From: Anabaena sp. WA102
GTDB taxonomy: Bacteria > Cyanobacteriota > Cyanobacteriia > Cyanobacteriales > Nostocaceae
DNA: 64,000 nucleotides
Direction of reading: 5' to 3'
NCBI RefSeq assembly: GCF_001277295.1
Contig: NZ_CP011456.1
Location: 4,406,001-4,470,000 of the forward strand
Shown one piece after another: positions 43,364 to 52,667 of this stretch. Below the pieces are notes generated by a model, which was not told the DNA's origin, made no database searches, and saw nothing but the letters and a program-made list of their open reading frames with translations. Each line of letters opens with the position of its first letter. Position 1 is the first letter of the stretch. Position numbers and translations under genes: made by a program.

Positions 43364-44772
43364 TGTGCCACTCCTGTCTTATTTGCTACTGGCACATTAG
43401 GAGCATAAAGTTGTGTGTTCCGCAAAGAGGGAATAGAAATAACTAAAAACATCAATGTGCGACTACAAGTAATTGCGGTAAACATACTCACCCCTACGCC
43501 TAAAGCTAAGGTAAGTGCAAAGCCTTTGACTAATCCTGAACCTAACCAAAATAATGCAGCACAAGCAATCCAGGTAGTAACGTTACTATCTAAAATACTG
43601 GAAAAGGCGCGGTAAAAACCAGATTCTACAGAACGATATAAAGATTTACCTGCTTGTAATTCTTCTCTGGTGCGTTCAAAAATCAAGACGTTAGCATCAA
43701 CAGCCATACCAATACTGAGAATAAAACCTGCAATTCCCGGCAAAGTGAGGGTAACACTTAGTAAACAAAATGCAGCCCAAGTCAGTATGGAGTAAATTAT
43801 TAGTGAAACATTGGCTATCATTCCCGGTAGGCGATAGTACCACACCATAAATATTAATACTAAAGTCAGACCACCAATACCAGCGTAGATACTTCTTTGA
43901 ATACTATCTTTTCCTAAAGTAGCGCCTACTGTTCTTCTCTCCGCAATTTCCACAGGAACGGGTAATGCACCACCGCGCAATTGTACCCCTAAATCATTAG
44001 CCTCTTGGGCTTGAAAACGACCCGTAATAATAGCAGAACCACCAGTGATTCCAGTAGCAGCGTGTTCTGGTCCTACGGTGGGTGAACTGATCATTTCATT
44101 ATCCAGAAAAATACCGATACTCCGACCTGTTCCAGCCAGGTCTTTTGTCAGTCCAGCAAAGAGTTCTCCACCCTTTTGGTCAAAACGGATAGCCACATTC
44201 CAGTTAGTGCCTTGATTGGGTTCACCGTAGGCATCCTTGAGATATTTGCCGGTGAGGGGTGGGTTGGTACTTTCAAACAATTCGGCGATCGCTTGATTAT
44301 TCTTTTGAAACTCTTCCTTATTTTTATCAATCGCGGCTTGATCTTTGGATTTTTTCAACTCTTCTCGCTTAGTTTTCAGATCGTTGCGTGTAATCTGGAA
44401 AGCAAAAAGTTGTGTTTCTGTATTCGGTTTTTGGATACGGAACTCTAATTGCGCTGTACCACCTAATACTCGTTCTGCTTGTTCTGGGTCATTTACACCC
44501 GGTAGTTGTACGGATATTTTATCCGTACCAATAGTTTGAATTAATGGCTCAGAAACACCAAGACCATTAATTCGCCCTTCGACTACTTTTTTCACAGCTT
44601 CCAATTCTCTTTCGGTGATTTGGGGAATTTCCGCCGTTGGTTTCACCTGAATAGTAAGCTGTGAGCCACCCCGTAAATCTAACCCCAAGGGGACAGGAAT
44701 TGTCAGAATCACCGTAATAGCGGCGATGAACAAAACTATAATTAACGCTAATAGCGATCGCTGTTTTTGCAT
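43360..44772 (-). CDS. secD: protein translocase subunit SecD
   Basis: 470 residues from the ATG at 44772 (an in-frame TTG at 44793 would add 7). GLDLRGGSQLTIQV, RINGLGVSEPLIQTIG, ITGRFQAQEANDLGVQLRGG and GMAVDANVLIFERTREEL are the conserved SecD blocks. Six membrane helices and the long P1 loop are present. The operon is secD-secF. Confidence 0.96.
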   Translation of the reverse strand: MQKQRSLLALIIVLFIAAITVILTIPVPLGLDLRGGSQLTIQVKPTAEIPQITERELEAVKKVVEGRINGLGVSEPLIQTIGTDKISVQLPGVNDPEQAERVLGGTAQLEFRIQKPNTETQLFAFQITRNDLKTKREELKKSKDQAAIDKNKEEFQKNNQAIAELFESTNPPLTGKYLKDAYGEPNQGTNWNVAIRFDQKGGELFAGLTKDLAGTGRSIGIFLDNEMISSPTVGPEHAATGITGGSAIITGRFQAQEANDLGVQLRGGALPVPVEIAERRTVGATLGKDSIQRSIYAGIGGLTLVLIFMVWYYRLPGMIANVSLIIYSILTWAAFCLLSVTLTLPGIAGFILSIGMAVDANVLIFERTREELQAGKSLYRSVESGFYRAFSSILDSNVTTWIACAALFWLGSGLVKGFALTLALGVGVSMFTAITCSRTLMFLVISIPSLRNTQLYAPNVPVANKTGVAQ

Positions 44773-44839
44773 ACTATCACTCACAACTAACAAAGGTTAT
44801 AATAACGTTCTTTGATTGCGTTGTGAGTAGAAGTTTGAG

Positions 44840-45140
44840 TTGACACTCCCCGGTCTAAAGACGCGGGGATTCTTAATCGAATAATTGTCAAGACAACTGC
44901 TCGAATAATATCCGCTTTTCAGGTATTACCTTAGATGTACGGTTCTTGCCCTGATCCTGTTTGCCATTACTGGCAGAATCATCTCTGACAAGCGTAACTT
45001 TCCGAGAGTCCCCCGGTAGCTTTTTATGTCTTTAGTGACAATTTAATTGTATCACGAATATTGAAGGCAATCAATTCGCCCGTGTGCGTTTTCCCCTGCG
45101 GTTTGAAGACGCGAAGCTCCCAACGCTACCGTGTTCCTCT
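44840..45140 (-). pseudogene. tnpB 3' end plus both ends of an IS200/IS605-type element, internally deleted
   Basis: On the minus strand the right end reads CCCCGCGTCTTTAGACCGGG followed by GAGTGTCAA, the hairpin of a TnpB guide-RNA 3' end. Before it an open tail encodes RKVTLVRDDSASNGKQDQGK and RTSKVIPEKRILFEQLS then stop, resembling the C-terminus of cyanobacterial TnpB. Directly upstream (45010-45140) is what looks like the left end, so nearly the whole gene has been deleted. It is a miniature derivative unable to move on its own. Confidence 0.65.
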
Positions 45141-45208
45141 TGTGGTCAGTAGTCAGTGGTCAGTGGTTATTGGTTCACAGCAACGAACAACTGACAACTG
45201 ACAAATAC

Positions 45209-46192
45209 CTAAACTCGCAAAGCCATCATCTTCTGGACGGCTTCTACGATTTGTTCTGGTTGGACAATAGTTAGGCGCTCAAGATTACCGTTGTAAGGTG
45301 TGGGAATATCTTGAGAAGAAAGCCGCAATACAGGTGCATCCAATTCATCAAATAAGCGGTCATTAATCGAAGCGGTTAATTCTGCACCAATACCCCCGGT
45401 TCTCATACACTCTTCTACAACAATCACCCGGTGAGTCTTGCGAATTGATGCGCCAATAGTTTCAAAATCAAGAGGTTTTAGGGAAATTAAGTCAATAACT
45501 TCTGGATCATAACCTTGTTTTTCCAAAGCTTTCACAGCTTGCAGCACATGATACCGCATCCGCGAATAAGTTAAAATCGTCACGTCCTTACCTTGACGGA
45601 CAACCTCAGCCTTATCTAGCGGTAGTACATATTCTGTTTCTGGTAGGTCTTCTTTTAAATTATAAAGTAAAACGTGTTCAAAAAATAACACAGGGTTGTC
45701 ATCGCGGATAGCTGCTTTCAGCAATCCTTTAGCGTTATAAGGTGTGGAACAAGCCACAATTTTTAAACCAGGAACAGCTTGAAAATAAGCTTCGAGACGT
45801 TGGGAATGTTCCGCACCCAATTGTCTACCCACACCCCCAGGACCACGAATCACCATAGGGATTTTAAAGTTACCACCGGAAGTGTAGCGTAACATACCCG
45901 CATTGTTAGAAATTTGGTTGAAGGCGAGGAGCAAAAAGCCCATATTCATCCCTTCAATAATCGGTCTTAACCCAGTCATAGCAGCCCCTACAGCTATACC
46001 TGTAAAGCTATTTTCTGCAATGGGGGTATCTAAAACTCGCAGATCACCATACTTTTGGTGTAAGTCTTTAGTAACTTTATAAGAACCGCCGTAGTGTCCC
46101 ACGTCCTCACCCAGAACGAATACGCTAGAATCGCGTGCCATTTCTTCGTCAATAGCTTCCCGCAGGGCGTTGAAAAATAGTGTTTCTGCCAT
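45209..46192 (-). CDS. pdhB: pyruvate dehydrogenase E1 component, beta subunit
   Basis: 327 residues. VFVLGEDVGHYGGSYKVTK, TPIAENSFTGIAVGAAMTG, GPGGVGRQLGAEHSQRLEAY and EECMRTGGIGAEL are the markers of the thiamine-diphosphate E1 beta subunit. With PdhA it feeds pyruvate to the dihydrolipoyl acyltransferase. pdhA is not in the window, as is usual in cyanobacteria, where the genes are scattered. Confidence 0.93.
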   Translation of the reverse strand: MAETLFFNALREAIDEEMARDSSVFVLGEDVGHYGGSYKVTKDLHQKYGDLRVLDTPIAENSFTGIAVGAAMTGLRPIIEGMNMGFLLLAFNQISNNAGMLRYTSGGNFKIPMVIRGPGGVGRQLGAEHSQRLEAYFQAVPGLKIVACSTPYNAKGLLKAAIRDDNPVLFFEHVLLYNLKEDLPETEYVLPLDKAEVVRQGKDVTILTYSRMRYHVLQAVKALEKQGYDPEVIDLISLKPLDFETIGASIRKTHRVIVVEECMRTGGIGAELTASINDRLFDELDAPVLRLSSQDIPTPYNGNLERLTIVQPEQIVEAVQKMMALRV

Positions 46193-46335
46193 TTAGACCT
46201 TTATTACATTTTATCGTTATAGAATTTTATCGTGCCATTGCCCCGAATACCGTCAAGCGTAGCACTGTTGTTGAGAACAAGAAATAATTTTCATATATTT
46301 TACAGCAGAATTCAGGAGTCAGGAGTCAGAAGTAG

Positions 46336-46470
46336 GGGAAGTAGGGGGAGTAGGGGGAGTAGGGGGAGTAGGGGGAGTAGGGGGAGTAGGGGGAGTAGGG
46401 GGAGTAGGGGGAGTAGGGGGAGTAGGGGGAGTAGGGGGAGTAGGGGGAGTAGGGAGAGTAGGGGGAGTAG
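46336..46470. repeat. 9-bp minisatellite (GGGGGAGTA)
   Basis: About fifteen units of GTAGGGGGA with few changes. It is flanked by AGTCAGAAGT and AGGAGTCAG blocks. It reads as a long RGS repeat in one frame, which I do not treat as a gene. It faces a complementary array at 46688-46785. Confidence 0.9.
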
Positions 46471-46687
46471 GGGAGTTAAAAGTCAGAAGTCAGGAGTTAG
46501 GAGTCAGAAGTAAAACTGGCTTTTTGTATAGGTTTCAATTTAGATTTTATACCTCATAACTACGCAACTTGCTGTATATCCTGTTGTCAAGTTAAGAGCA
46601 TAACTGAAAAGCTAACCCTAGAGCGCAACGTCTTCCTTCTTCCTTCTTCTTTCTTCTTCTTCCTGACTCCTGACTCCTGACTCCTAA

Positions 46688-46785
46688 CTCCCCCTACTCC
46701 CCCTACTCCCCCCACTCCCCCCACTCCCCCCACTCCCCCCACTCCCCCCACTCCCCCTACTCCCCCCACTCCCCCTACTTCTGAC
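46688..46785. repeat. 9-bp minisatellite, opposite orientation (CTCCCCCTA / CTCCCCCCA)
   Basis: About eleven units, flanked on the left by GACTCCTGACTCCTGACTCC. It is complementary to the array at 46336-46470, with about 215 bp between them. Confidence 0.88.
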
Positions 46786-46882
46786 TTCTGAACTCCTCCT
46801 CCATAAAATTTTTATATTTCAATCAGGATTTTCTCGATTGAACCATGAACATTATGGGAAATAAATATCAAGTATCAAAGCT

Positions 46883-47416
46883 ATGACTAACAATAAGTTA
46901 TTTATCCGTAAAAAACCACTGTTATTATTAGCAATGGGGTTTTTTACTGCTTCGCTTTTACCCATTCTCCCATCAAAAGCAGAAAATATTTTTCTCCCCT
47001 CTGATGCACCTTTGCAGCTAGATTTACTTACCCAACCAAAGGATAATATCATCACAGCTAAAACTATTGATCCCCAAAAATTAACAGTTCCTAGTTTATG
47101 GTGGGCTAAGGAAAACTCGGAAAAACAACTTTTAGATAATTGGATAGTTTACCCACCCTCGCAAACAGAACCACCCCGGGCAGATTTAATTGTTAATCAG
47201 CGAATTTGGGGCTTATTAGACTATTTTGGTAAGTATGTTTTTGTGAATCGTTTAGGTGGTCTAGCTAGTAAATTTGGTTACAATATCCGAATTTTTAACT
47301 ACCAGAAAGAAGCTTTAGCAACGTACACCTGCAATTTTTCTCAAAGTCCTGCTTCCTGTCGGCTTCAGATGAATCATCGAAGTCAAGTCGGTTTCAGTTT
47401 TGCTTTGTCAAATTAG
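46883..47416 (+). CDS. secreted hypothetical protein
   Basis: 177 residues with a signal peptide (KPLLLLAMGFFTASLLPIL, cleavage likely after SKA). The mature part has LTVPSLWWAKENSEKQLLDN, a run of aromatic residues and two Cys (YTCNFS, ASCRLQ) that may form a disulphide. It is a conserved cyanobacterial type without a named family. The stop overlaps the convergent solute-binding protein gene by 4 nt. Confidence 0.7.
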   Translation: MTNNKLFIRKKPLLLLAMGFFTASLLPILPSKAENIFLPSDAPLQLDLLTQPKDNIITAKTIDPQKLTVPSLWWAKENSEKQLLDNWIVYPPSQTEPPRADLIVNQRIWGLLDYFGKYVFVNRLGGLASKFGYNIRIFNYQKEALATYTCNFSQSPASCRLQMNHRSQVGFSFALSN

Positions 47417-48543
47417 GATTTTTTGATCTTCATAAATAAATCTTCGTACTCTTTCATCACTGCTGGAGGGAAAGGCAGTAAAAATTCACTTTTGGCAAAA
47501 GTTTCTGAATCAGTTAATAATAAATTCTGTAACTGCTTCTGAATATCCCCATTAACCATAGTCTTGTCAATGGGAGAATTGCTTTTAGTTAGTAGGGCAA
47601 TTTGTTTAGATGTATTGGGTTGTAAACAAAAATCTAGCCATTGGTATGCTAAACTGTCATTATTAACACCTGTGGGACTTACCCATAAATCAGCCCAAAT
47701 TGCTGTTCCCGATTTGGGGACAACTGCGGCAAATTTTGGATAACGATTGATGATGGGGATAATATCATCAGACCAACCAACTGCTAACCAAGTGTCCCCA
47801 ATAATTAGTGGTTCTAGATAGTTTTTAGAATCATAGAATTTGACTTGTTGATTTAATGCTTTTAATTCCGTTTCTAAGGCAGAGATTTGATTGATATTGT
47901 CTGTATTATAAGATTCTCCTAATTTCTTCAAAACTAAACCAATGACTTCTCTGGGATGATTTAGTAAAGAAATGCGATTTTGCAATTCACTCCGCCATAA
48001 ATCACTCCAATCTGTTGGTGTCCAACCCAATTGTTGAAACTTTTCTTGATTATAAATAATTACTGTATTTCCCCACCGATAAGGAACGCCCCAAATTTTA
48101 CCCTCTTGGTCATGCTTAATTATCTGTTGCCATTTTTGATTGAGGTTAACTAGATTTTTGATATTTGCTGTTGCTAATGGTTGAATTAATTTTTGATCAA
48201 TTGCTGTTTGTAACCAATAATCTCCCAATGTGATTAAATTGGCAGTTGGTGATTTTTGATTTTGATTGAATGGTAAATAACGAGTCCATTGTTGCTGATT
48301 ATTAGTCGGTGGTTGTTGCCAGGTTTGTAATAATTTAAATAAATCCTCCAACTGATTAATTGGGGTAAATTTTAATTTACCCTCTTGAGTTACGGTTTTC
48401 CGAAACTGATTAACTACCTGACCGGGGATAGAATTTTTTAATAATTGGACATTTAAGAGTGGTTGCTGGTTTGTTCCGCAGCCGGCGATCGCCTGAGAAA
48501 GTGCTAAGGTACTTATACTTAATAAAAAAGATCGTCTGTCCAT
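47413..48543 (-). CDS. extracellular solute-binding lipoprotein (polyamine-type)
   Basis: 376 residues. The N-terminus MDRRSFLLSISTLALSQAIA then GC combines a twin-arginine-like start with a lipobox. The mature protein has the two-lobe substrate-binding fold: WGVPYRWGNTVIIYNQEKF and LDFCLQPNTSKQIALLTKSN resemble PotD/PotF-like binding proteins. No permease or ATPase gene is near, so it may be an orphan binding protein serving a transporter elsewhere. Confidence 0.8.
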   Translation of the reverse strand: MDRRSFLLSISTLALSQAIAGCGTNQQPLLNVQLLKNSIPGQVVNQFRKTVTQEGKLKFTPINQLEDLFKLLQTWQQPPTNNQQQWTRYLPFNQNQKSPTANLITLGDYWLQTAIDQKLIQPLATANIKNLVNLNQKWQQIIKHDQEGKIWGVPYRWGNTVIIYNQEKFQQLGWTPTDWSDLWRSELQNRISLLNHPREVIGLVLKKLGESYNTDNINQISALETELKALNQQVKFYDSKNYLEPLIIGDTWLAVGWSDDIIPIINRYPKFAAVVPKSGTAIWADLWVSPTGVNNDSLAYQWLDFCLQPNTSKQIALLTKSNSPIDKTMVNGDIQKQLQNLLLTDSETFAKSEFLLPFPPAVMKEYEDLFMKIKKS

Positions 48544-48794
48544 AGTTCTATATGTATAATTACGGATGATAAGTAGGTGAACGGGAAAAAACCGTAGACG
48601 CGGAGCGGCTTCTCATAAGAGTAATATGTAAGGAAAAGTAAAGTTGCCCAACTTATCAATATTATTGATTTACTTCTATACATGGCATTAAAATTTGATG
48701 AAAGTCATCAAAAGTTAAATAATTCATAAGTATAACTAAGATTGTCAGTAAAGTGAATAACATAGAGAAAATATTTTTTTGGTGCAGGTATTAA

Positions 48795-49142
48795 ATGGAA
48801 TCATTAGAAAAACAAATTCTCACGTTAAGCCAGCAGGTTAATGCCATCCATGAAGTGATTGAAAGGCTTGATATGCGCCTATCTCAAGCTTTGTCAGATT
48901 CATCTTTACGGCAATTACCAGCCATAGAGCATTATTTGGAAAAAAAGCAGCCGGCAAATGAGTTAAAAGAATGGAAGCATAAGGATATTTTACTTGATAG
49001 TATTCCCGAAATGAGTTATCAGGCTATAGATAAACAAATAACACCAGAAATTCAAATTCAACGGCTAACAACTCAGTTAACTGCCGCATATCATCGGATT
49101 GCTGCCTTAGAAGAACAGTTACTCAAACAGAGGGTTTATTGA
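48795..49142 (+). CDS. small coiled-coil hypothetical protein
   Basis: 115 residues with two helical stretches, MESLEKQILTLSQQVNAI and IQRLTTQLTAAYHRIAALEE, with heptad patterns, and a polar linker between them. No membrane segment. It is likely a small dimeric cytoplasmic protein. The 3' end overlaps the convergent CobT-like gene by 7 nt. Confidence 0.6.
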   Translation: MESLEKQILTLSQQVNAIHEVIERLDMRLSQALSDSSLRQLPAIEHYLEKKQPANELKEWKHKDILLDSIPEMSYQAIDKQITPEIQIQRLTTQLTAAYHRIAALEEQLLKQRVY

Positions 49143-50239
49143 TGGGTGCTAAGTTGCTCAAGTTGGGCTTCAATTGCTGCTAATAGTTGATTTTGTTGCC
49201 AATTTCGACTTAAAGCAGCAGCAATACAAGCCGCACCGGCACCAATACCTTCTTTCACAAAACCCTGTTCATAAGCTTGAAATTGGGGATATCGGGAATT
49301 AGCAAAACTCAATTGTGTGGCTAACAAGGGGGGGATGCTATTTTTATTGAAACTTTGGGCTAAGTCAATTGTTGCGCCTGTGGAATCTTCTGCTACCCAA
49401 CGGGTTGTACCAATGACAATTTCTGCGGGTTGCCAAGATAGGTCATATCTGTGAGCGATCGCTTGAATTAAAGCATAAACTGCTAACATTTGTGTACCTC
49501 CACCTAATAATACCCCACAACTTCGACTGGCAGCGATCGCCATTCCTGCTACTACCACCTGCATAGGATCACCTACCGCCGCCACCAGTTCTAAAGGATC
49601 AACTGACGGAGGAATTTTTGCCAATCCAGTCTGCACCAAATCCCATTTTTGCCCATGATTACACACAGGATGGCTACTATTAACTTTGCCAGCAGCATCA
49701 ATCCCCAAACCAGTTAAAATTGCCAAAGCCGTTGTTGTGCCACCGACAACGCACTCACTAATAATTAAATACCTATCAGAATTTAATTGAGAACTTAATT
49801 GAGAACCCCAACGTAATCCTTCAGCTAGTAAATGTTTAACAGTATCTACATTCATAGCCGCACCCCCACTTAAACATCTTGCCGGCGCACCACCCAACTC
49901 AATTAATGGCACAGGTGGAATATGTGGTAATCCGGCATTAAATAAGTAAACAGGGATATTTAAATTAGCCACCACCGCCCGCGAAATTAGCACAGGAGAA
50001 GCCCCCGAAGTCAAAGGTGGCAGAGGGTACTTAGGTTGATATTCAGCGCCGTAATAGAGAAATTCCGCATCAGCACAAGCCGTATATCGGCGATCATCTG
50101 GAGTCAAACCAGCGGCAGAAATCCCAGGAATCAAACCAGTTTCTGTAAATCCTAAAACACAGGCAAATATCGGTAATTTACCGCGATAACGATTGAGCCA
50201 TGCTTCACCCTGGGGAACTTGGGTGTAAATATTAATCAT
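49136..50239 (-). CDS. CobT-like protein (nicotinate-nucleotide-dimethylbenzimidazole phosphoribosyltransferase family)
   Basis: 367 residues. FACVLGFTETGLIPGISAAG, SGGAAMNVDTVKHLL, ECVVGGTTTALAILTGLGID and GVLLGGGTQMLAVYALIQ fit the TIGR00303-type branch of CobT-like proteins found in cyanobacteria and archaea. True CobT activates the lower ligand of cobalamin; this branch is not proven to do so. Upstream on the same strand are DUF2232 and a Crp/Fnr regulator gene, with a miniature element between. Confidence 0.8.
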   Translation of the reverse strand: MINIYTQVPQGEAWLNRYRGKLPIFACVLGFTETGLIPGISAAGLTPDDRRYTACADAEFLYYGAEYQPKYPLPPLTSGASPVLISRAVVANLNIPVYLFNAGLPHIPPVPLIELGGAPARCLSGGAAMNVDTVKHLLAEGLRWGSQLSSQLNSDRYLIISECVVGGTTTALAILTGLGIDAAGKVNSSHPVCNHGQKWDLVQTGLAKIPPSVDPLELVAAVGDPMQVVVAGMAIAASRSCGVLLGGGTQMLAVYALIQAIAHRYDLSWQPAEIVIGTTRWVAEDSTGATIDLAQSFNKNSIPPLLATQLSFANSRYPQFQAYEQGFVKEGIGAGAACIAAALSRNWQQNQLLAAIEAQLEQLSTHQ

Positions 50240-50247
50240 ATCTAAAC

Positions 50248-50286
50248 TGTGATTTTTCTGATTTTCCTGATTTTCCTGATTTTCCT
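50248..50286. repeat. 9-bp tandem repeat (TTTTCCTGA)
   Basis: Four units of TGATTTTCC upstream of the CobT-like gene. A 38-bp direct duplication (AATTAATCATCTTCATCAAA and beyond) follows to 50380. Confidence 0.8.
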
Positions 50287-50380
50287 GATTAATTAATCAT
50301 CTTCATCAAATTAATCATAGTTATGACTTTTATAATTAATCATCTTCATCAAATTAATCAAAAAAATCATAGTTATGACT

Positions 50381-50508
50381 AAGTAGGTGAACACAATAAA
50401 ACCAAACTGTGTAAAGAAATGTAAAATCGCCCAAACCCTCTTCACTCTTGCCTCTTGCCTCTTGCCTTTTGCCTTGCCATAACGACAATTTTCAACACCA
50501 ACCTACTT
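50381..50508 (+). mobile_element. 128-bp miniature element, family B copy 4
   Basis: Nearly identical to 39959-40086, with AAGTAGGTG ends and TA borders. It lies between the DUF2232 and CobT-like genes. The right TA target overlaps the stop codon TAA of DUF2232. Confidence 0.88.
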
Positions 50509-51226
50509 ATTCATAATCCATCAACACCTGCACCCAATGAGGTGGACGGGGAATGGGATTGCCTAAACGGTCTAAAAGTAACCAAGCCGTAAGATGAACT
50601 ATAAACAAGTAAATAAAATTATTGAGAAGAATAAGAGCGATCGCTCCCAATTGAATTAATAGTAAATTGGGAGTCATTAACAATTCCAATTTTAAAAAAA
50701 TCCATTCAATAATTTCCGTCACCTGAGTAATCACATAAACCCACAAATCTTCCCCCGATAGCACCGACAAAAACCACAGGCGAAAAAACACCCCCAGCGT
50801 CCCCAGCAGCGTCCCTAAAGCAATAGAAACAATCCACGGTACACGGCGATACCAAGTCGCCCCTAACAGCACACCCATCAAGGCAAAAGGCATGACAAAT
50901 AATAAACTCCGAACCGGACCCATCAACACAGACAACAACAACCCAGAAGTCACCGCTGCCATCCAAGCTGCTCGTTTACCCCAACGTAAATAAACCAAAG
51001 CAATAGGAATAGGGAAAAATACCCGCAATACTGGACCCAAAGGAAAATAAAAATTAATAAACCAAATTAAACTCGCCGTACTGGCTAAAAAAGCCGTTTC
51101 CACCATCCTTAAGGTACTTTCAACCTTCAGAGGTTGGTACTGTAATCGGGGTTGGGAAAGAGATTCAGGAGATGAATCTTGCTCTGGTTCTTCTGGTAGG
51201 GAATCAACGATACTCATGCCAAACAA
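50507..51226 (-). CDS. DUF2232 membrane protein
   Basis: 239 residues with about six membrane helices after a 40-residue polar N-terminus. The first helices hold PLGPVLRVFFPIPIALVYL and RWGKRAAWMAAVTSGLLLS, typical of the DUF2232 family (YbbR/S-component-like integral membrane proteins). It ends MDYE with the stop at the edge of a miniature element. It is close to the Crp/Fnr gene upstream (5 bp), so the two may be one unit. Confidence 0.8.
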   Translation of the reverse strand: MFGMSIVDSLPEEPEQDSSPESLSQPRLQYQPLKVESTLRMVETAFLASTASLIWFINFYFPLGPVLRVFFPIPIALVYLRWGKRAAWMAAVTSGLLLSVLMGPVRSLLFVMPFALMGVLLGATWYRRVPWIVSIALGTLLGTLGVFFRLWFLSVLSGEDLWVYVITQVTEIIEWIFLKLELLMTPNLLLIQLGAIALILLNNFIYLFIVHLTAWLLLDRLGNPIPRPPHWVQVLMDYE

Positions 51227-51231
51227 CTAAA

Positions 51232-51930
51232 TTAAACTATAGTTTTTTCCAAAGCTGACCAATCTGGAATATGAATTCTATCTTGATCCCTCACAATCAA
51301 ACCCTTTTTTTCTAGCTTTGTCAGCACTCTTGTCACAGTTTCCCGTGCCAATCCACTTAAACTACTTAACTCTCGGTGTGGTAAATTAGGAATTTGCGTG
51401 CCGGCATTCTCTTGTTTTCCTTGTCCCTCTGCCAAAAATAGCAACGTATCAGCCACCCGTGACTGACTATCTGATTCCCGAAGACGTAATCTTTTGTTAA
51501 CCTGTCGCAACCTTCTCGCCATTAATTGAGCCAATCTCACGCCGGCTAAAGGTTCTGTTTGCAGCAAATTCACAAAATCCTGAGCAGGTATACTCGCAAT
51601 CGTCGTCTCTGCTAGAGTAATAACATCAGTAGAACGGGGGACTTCATCTAACGCTGCCATTTCCCCAAATAATTCCCCTCTACCAATAATATTTAGCGTT
51701 ACTTCTTTCCCCTCTAAATTGTATGTACGGATTTTTACCCATCCATTTATAATAAAGTATACAGAACCTCCCCAGTCATTTTCTAGTAAAATTACTTGGT
51801 TAGCTGGATGAGTACGAGTAACAAGATGAGTTAGAACCTTTTCTAAGCCTAGTTCTGGCAAGCCTTGAAAAAATGGTGCTGTAATCATCCATGTATGGGA
51901 TGCATTATTTGTATTATATCGTTCTTCCAT
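51232..51930 (-). CDS. Crp/Fnr family transcription regulator
   Basis: 232 residues. A cyclic-nucleotide-binding-type barrel (ILLENDWGGSVYFIINGWVK; GRGELFGEMAALDEVPRSTD), a dimer helix and a winged helix-turn-helix (LPHRELSSLSGLARETVTRV) are complete. The GELFGEMAALDEVPRST box resembles the phosphate-binding cassette of cAMP receptors, though the ligand is unknown. No Fe-S cysteines are present, so it is not an Fnr-type oxygen sensor. It precedes DUF2232 by 5 bp. Confidence 0.9.
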   Translation of the reverse strand: MEERYNTNNASHTWMITAPFFQGLPELGLEKVLTHLVTRTHPANQVILLENDWGGSVYFIINGWVKIRTYNLEGKEVTLNIIGRGELFGEMAALDEVPRSTDVITLAETTIASIPAQDFVNLLQTEPLAGVRLAQLMARRLRQVNKRLRLRESDSQSRVADTLLFLAEGQGKQENAGTQIPNLPHRELSSLSGLARETVTRVLTKLEKKGLIVRDQDRIHIPDWSALEKTIV

Positions 51931-52094
51931 CAGGGCATCTTGTTTATTAAAGTTGCTATCATCACAACACTAAGATCGTTATTCTAAACCCAATACTGCT
52001 CGGTTAAGCCTAAAAAGTCATTATCCGGTAGGTTGGGTTGTGGAACGTAATTGATTCTAAACCTACATCATCATAGTAAAATCATCTCTAACAG

Positions 52095-52238
52095 CAATAC
52101 CTTGTCCAAATCGAAAAAAGTCTTGATTTGTAGGTTGGATTGAGGTACGTTCACGAAGTGTGGCGAAGCCATAACCCAACAAATGCGTCGGGTTGCGCTG
52201 TCGCTTAACCCGACCTACAAAAAATGAACAAGGTATTG
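52095..52238 (+). mobile_element. 144-bp miniature element, family D copy 2
   Basis: The ends CAATACCTTGTCCA and ATGAACAAGGTATTG match 33514-33634. The interior has the GTTGGATT and TAACCCGACC palindromic units plus an extra GCGAAGCC-type repeat. Confidence 0.8.
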
Positions 52239-52477
52239 TAACAGAGATTGTCTTAAATTGGACTAACTATGTTATGTAAAAAAGTAAAAATATACCCCTA
52301 ATATAACCTTTTTTCTGAGATTGTTGTCACTGTTGTGGTAAATACTGATTGACAATATTGACTAATATAGAAGTATTATTTGATTTTCGTGTATCCTCAA
52401 CGAGAGTGCATGACCAACATCACGCAATCTCATTCACTGCATCCTACACTGAGAAACTAGCTAAACCTTAATCGTAT

Positions 52478-52623
52478 CAATACCTTCGCCATTTTTTGTA
52501 GGTTGGTTTGAGCGACAGCGCAACAAATACGCATTTTTTGGGTTGTGCCTAATCTCTCCGGCACGCTAAAGTAAACAACATGACCTACGAATCAAAGCTT
52601 TTTGAAATTTGGCGAAGGTATTG
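52478..52623 (+). mobile_element. 146-bp miniature element, family D copy 3 (diverged)
   Basis: The ends are CAATACCTTCGCCA and TGGCGAAGGTATTG, a matched pair of changes relative to the other copies. The interior again has GTAGGTTGG and TGACCTACGA arms. Confidence 0.72.
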
Positions 52624-52667
52624 CTTCTACAATTTTTTTCACTGTCTTTATCAGTAAATATGGCTAT

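Noticed and set aside
46232..46513. Open frame with long RGS repeats
   Set aside because: It is only the GGGGGAGTA minisatellite read in frame, without a start site or any non-repeat domain.
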